In this document: positions 61,259 through 64,000 of the stretch, piece after piece
How the letters are laid out: every line of letters starts with the position of its first letter
How positions within the stretch are numbered: position 1 is the stretch's first letter
Assembly: GCF_014023275.1 (NCBI RefSeq)
Contig: NZ_CP054698.1
Location: forward strand, 4,216,001 to 4,280,000
Source: Nostoc edaphicum CCNP1411
GTDB lineage: Bacteria; Cyanobacteriota; Cyanobacteriia; Cyanobacteriales; Nostocaceae
DNA length: 64,000 bases
Direction: 5' to 3'
Program-made: the position numbers and the translations under genes
The notes under the pieces: model-generated
Database searches by the model: none
The model's input: only the letters and a program-made list of their open reading frames with translations
What the model was told of the DNA's origin: nothing

Positions 61259-62365
61259 ATGGGACTTCAGGAAGAAATCGACAAAATGAGACAAGAGATT
61301 AGAGCCGATCACTATTCCATGTCTATTGGGGAATGGATCAGCCTATATGAAAATGCAGAAATTGATATACATCCAGAGTATCAAAGGTTTTTTCGTTGGG
61401 ATAAGAGTCAAAAGACAAGCTTGATAGAATCAATTTTACTAGGTATACCTATTCCACCAATTTTTGTTTCTCAACGTGAGGATGGAGTATGGGATGTTGT
61501 AGATGGTCTTCAAAGATTATCAACGATATATGAGTTTATTGGAAAACTAAAGGATGAAGATAAAAATCCTCTAGACCCATTGGTTCTTGACAAAACTAAA
61601 TATTTGCCAAATCTGGAAGGTAAAAAGTGGGAAGATCCATACGATATACCAAATTCTCTAACGCAAGTTCAGAGATTGTTAATCAAAAGAGCAAAGATTG
61701 ATGCAACTATTCTTCTAAAAGAAAGTGATGAAATTGCAAAATATGAGTTATTTCAGAGATTAAATAATGGGGGATCAATAGCGACTCCGCAAGAGATTAG
61801 AAGTTGCATTCTAGTAATGTTTAATAGAGAAATGTTCCATTGGGTTAAAAAGTTAAGTCAAAATGAAATGTTTAAAGAGTGTATAGCTTTAAGTGAGAGG
61901 CCTATTGAAGAACAATATGATATTGAGCTACTAATCAGGTTTTTAGTGTTCCGTACTCTTGAAGAAAGAGAAATGAAAAAAATAGGTAATGATTTAAGTG
62001 GCTTTTTAACGGATAAGATGGTAGAAATTGCTAAGAATAAAGAGTTTAATTATACTGAAGAAGAAGCTGCATTTAATAAAACATTTGAAATTTTATATGA
62101 ACAAATGGGAAGTGATAGTTTTCGTAGATATGCGCCTAACAAAGATAAGTTTTTAGGAGGATTTTTAGTTTCTGCTTATGAGGTAATTGCTTTAGGAATT
62201 GGTTACAACTACGAACAGTTATCTCATTCACATATCAATATAAGCGAAAAAGTAAAACAAATTTGGACAAATCCTGAATACACAAATTCTTCAGGCTCAG
62301 GTACTACTGCACAGCGAAGAGTACCAAAACTAGTTCCCTTTGGTCGTCAAATGTTTCAGCCATGA
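61259..62365 (+). CDS. DUF262 (GmrS-type ParB-like) protein
   Basis: From ATG 61259 it has 368 residues; an ATG at 61199 would add 20. The DUF262 core shows EIDIHPEYQRFFRWDKSQKTSLIESILLG-like features, the loop WDVVDGLQRLSTI (DGxxR nucleotide-binding signature) and QRLNNGGSIATPQEIR. This ParB/sulfiredoxin-like domain is the NTPase half of GmrSD type IV restriction enzymes and of several defence systems. The usual HNH (GmrD) part is absent. Instead, the next gene, overlapping by 4 bp, encodes a HEPN protein. An anti-phage or toxin role is likely but inferred. Confidence 0.85.
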   Translation: MGLQEEIDKMRQEIRADHYSMSIGEWISLYENAEIDIHPEYQRFFRWDKSQKTSLIESILLGIPIPPIFVSQREDGVWDVVDGLQRLSTIYEFIGKLKDEDKNPLDPLVLDKTKYLPNLEGKKWEDPYDIPNSLTQVQRLLIKRAKIDATILLKESDEIAKYELFQRLNNGGSIATPQEIRSCILVMFNREMFHWVKKLSQNEMFKECIALSERPIEEQYDIELLIRFLVFRTLEEREMKKIGNDLSGFLTDKMVEIAKNKEFNYTEEEAAFNKTFEILYEQMGSDSFRRYAPNKDKFLGGFLVSAYEVIALGIGYNYEQLSHSHINISEKVKQIWTNPEYTNSSGSGTTAQRRVPKLVPFGRQMFQP

Positions 62366-63027
62366 AAATACGTACTGTAGAGCAGCTTAGTGATAAGCTG
62401 GCAGAAGAACTTGCATGGCGAAAAATAGAACTTTCAGCATTGAAAGCCCTAATTGATTTAAAGTCATTCTCGCCAGGAAAAAAAAATGCGTTACTTCGTA
62501 GTGGAATCACTATGCTTTATGCTCATTGGGAAGGATTTATCAAAGTAGCAGCCAATACTTATTTAGAATTTGTTGCTATGCAGGGTCTTCCTTATAATAA
62601 ACTTTCCAACAATTTTATAGCATTGGCAATGAAAGATAAGTTAGAACAAGCAAATCAAACAAATAAAGCAACTATATACAATGAAGTCGCAGAATTTTTT
62701 ATAACAAAACTGACAGAGCGAAGTGTCATCAAATACGAAAATAGAATTGCTACATCTAATTTATCATCATCAGTTTTTAAAGAAATAGTATGTATGCTAG
62801 GTCTAGATTACAGTTTATATGAATCAAAAGAAGTACTAATAGATGAAAAATTACTAAAGAAAAGAAATATGATTGCTCACGGAAATTACCTTGATATAGA
62901 TGAAGAACAGTATGATGAATTACACGGAGAAGTAGTAGCAATAATCGATAATTTCCGTAATCAGATAGATAATTGTGCGTCTACAAAACAATATTATTGC
63001 CCAAGTACATTTATCTCATCGCTTTAA
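62362..63027 (+). CDS. MAE_28990/MAE_18760-like HEPN family protein
   Basis: The 221 residues are mainly helical. The family pattern is LRSGITMLYAHWEGFIKVAA near 50 and the HEPN motif R168-N-M-I-A-H173 (RX4-6H) in KKRNMIAHGNYLDID. HEPN domains of this kind are RNases in toxin-antitoxin, CRISPR and abortive infection systems. It overlaps the DUF262 gene by 4 bp, so both proteins are made together and probably act together. A/T-rich codon use fits acquired DNA. Confidence 0.8.
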   Translation: MKIRTVEQLSDKLAEELAWRKIELSALKALIDLKSFSPGKKNALLRSGITMLYAHWEGFIKVAANTYLEFVAMQGLPYNKLSNNFIALAMKDKLEQANQTNKATIYNEVAEFFITKLTERSVIKYENRIATSNLSSSVFKEIVCMLGLDYSLYESKEVLIDEKLLKKRNMIAHGNYLDIDEEQYDELHGEVVAIIDNFRNQIDNCASTKQYYCPSTFISSL

Positions 63028-63470
63028 AATAAAAATAAGTGCCAATTAAATTTAGGCGAACATTGCATTTGATTTTGTAGATGCTTCTCAGGTTTTTAAA
63101 AGTGCAACATTGACATTTGAAGATGATCACTACTGGCAAAATCCTTCCCCATTAAAAATATTAAGGTAGTCGGTAGATGACACTAACCACCATGCGTGAA
63201 ACTTTATTTAACTATTCCTGAATGACCTGGAATATCTGCCAAAGGTTCAAATCTTCCACCTAAATATTTGGCGAGAAACTCTTCTGCGATCACTTCTACT
63301 ATCCTCCCAGATTTACACCGCACAGCGATTACTCCAAGCCGGAGAAAGCAATATACCCAGCAAGGCAAAAGTAAAAAGTTAAAATTCACTCATCAAAAAA
63401 GGTTTATAAGCTGTTACGCAGCTAGATTGTATAATATTAGATTAAGTAATTAATTTAGTATCAGCCATCT
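63028..63470. other. 443-bp region with at most a gene fragment
   Basis: On the minus strand 63204-63389 a frame reads VRCKSGRIVEVIAEEFLAKY and then LGGRFEPLADIPGHSGIVK. It looks like the C-terminus of a lost gene rather than a full one, since its upstream part is hydrophobic and unlike a start. The family is not recognised. The rest is A/T-rich. Confidence 0.35.
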
Positions 63471-64000
63471 ATGCCAGCAAAAAATCATCTTTCCCAAGAG
63501 CAGAAGGAAAGGCTACTAAAAACGCTAAAAGAGCATGAAAATCCCTACGTAAGAGAAAAGATTCTGATTTTATTATTAATGAATGATGGAAAAACTTATC
63601 AAGAGATTAGTAAGTTTTTAGATATTGCATATCCAACAGTAGCATATTGGGCAGTTCACGGCGATCCAGATAACCTAGAAAGTTTTTTAGATGGAAGAAG
63701 AGAAGGGAACTTCCGCAAAGTTACCAAAGAATATGAGGATTTATTATTAGAAATAATTGAAAAAGAGCCACTAGAGTATGGGTATGAATTTGGTCGTTGG
63801 ACAGCAGCAAGACTAGCTACATACCTCGAAAAGATAACAGGAATTAAGTTAAGTGGTTCACAAGTTGGGAGAATATTAGAGCGAAAAAAAGTACGTTTAC
63901 CTTTGGGCAAAATACAGCCTAGAGGACAAACAGAATCCTGAAATGCGTAAGGCATTTAAAGAAAAATTGTCAGAATACTTAAGAATAACAAAGGAAGCCC
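63471..64000 (+). CDS. IS630-family transposase, frameshifted and cut by the window end
   Basis: The first frame (63471-63941) is an N-terminal HTH region: LSQEQKERLLKTLKEHENPY, YQEISKFLDIAYPTVAYW and GRWTAARLATYLEKITGIKLS. After the A7 run at 63884-63890, the family sequence continues in another frame (YVYLWAKYSLEDKQNPEMRK... to the window end). The first frame instead stops after GKIQPRGQTES. IS630-type elements often make their full transposase by slippage on such A runs, so this may be programmed. The catalytic part lies outside the window. Confidence 0.75.

Noticed and set aside
63241..63262. ggttcaaat resembling a tRNA T-loop
   Set aside because: No acceptor, D or anticodon stems can be formed around it.

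Overview
The window comes from a filamentous, Nostoc-like cyanobacterium. Support: very frequent HIP1 octamers (GCGATCGC), short tandemly repeated repeats such as tgggcat and tcattgg, many dispersed intergenic repeats, and cyanobacterial gene types (CrtD carotenoid desaturase, YlqD, acyl-ACP synthetase, WD40/STAND proteins). No rRNA is present. One tRNA gene (tRNA-Ala, anticodon CGC) lies at 10448-10520 on the minus strand.

Region 1 (1-10445) looks like accessory DNA: a KAP-like P-loop ATPase cut by the window start, a giant TPR/STAND/14xWD40 protein, a PD-(D/E)XK-like protein, and a complete insertion sequence abutting an inverted truncated copy of itself. It ends in what I read as the residue of a type V-K CRISPR-associated Tn7-like transposon (CAST). 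The parts are a 37-nt V-K-style direct repeat (9986-10022), a degenerate second repeat whose spacer matches 16 of 17 nt of the neighbouring tRNA-Ala, and a transposon end with four 22-bp sites finishing in TGTACA at 10445, two bases from the tRNA. A GTA PAM precedes the protospacer, and the end lies 54 bp from it. No cas12k, tnsB, tnsC, tniQ or tracrRNA is visible. They may lie left of the window or have been lost in the insertion-sequence-associated rearrangement.

Region 2 (10521-39000) is mostly chromosomal housekeeping: HAD hydrolase plus methyltransferase, RtcB, pyruvate dehydrogenase E2, YlqD plus acyl-ACP synthetase, urease accessory genes ureE-ureF-ureG, a two-gene sodium/solute symporter, a site-2 protease, fructosamine kinase, M16 peptidase, CrtD, a class A beta-lactamase-like protein and a TrmJ-type RNA methyltransferase. 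Among them are decayed genes (Uma2 and Rpn/DUF4351 remnants), a pair of small paralogous membrane proteins, and an HNH module bounded by a duplicated trmJ 5' end.

Region 3 (39200-64000) holds an ABC-2 exporter operon, penicillin acylase, an IS4-type transposase with a frameshift, a methyltransferase/phosphatase pair, a CBASS-like pair (CD-NTase plus S-4TM effector), secA, a dihaem cytochrome, a RelE-like toxin-antitoxin pair, moxR, ribF, an MBL hydrolase, surE and pheS. The right edge carries a DUF262 + HEPN defence-like pair and an IS630-type transposase cut by the window end. At least three dispersed MITE-like or multi-hairpin repeat families are scattered through the window.
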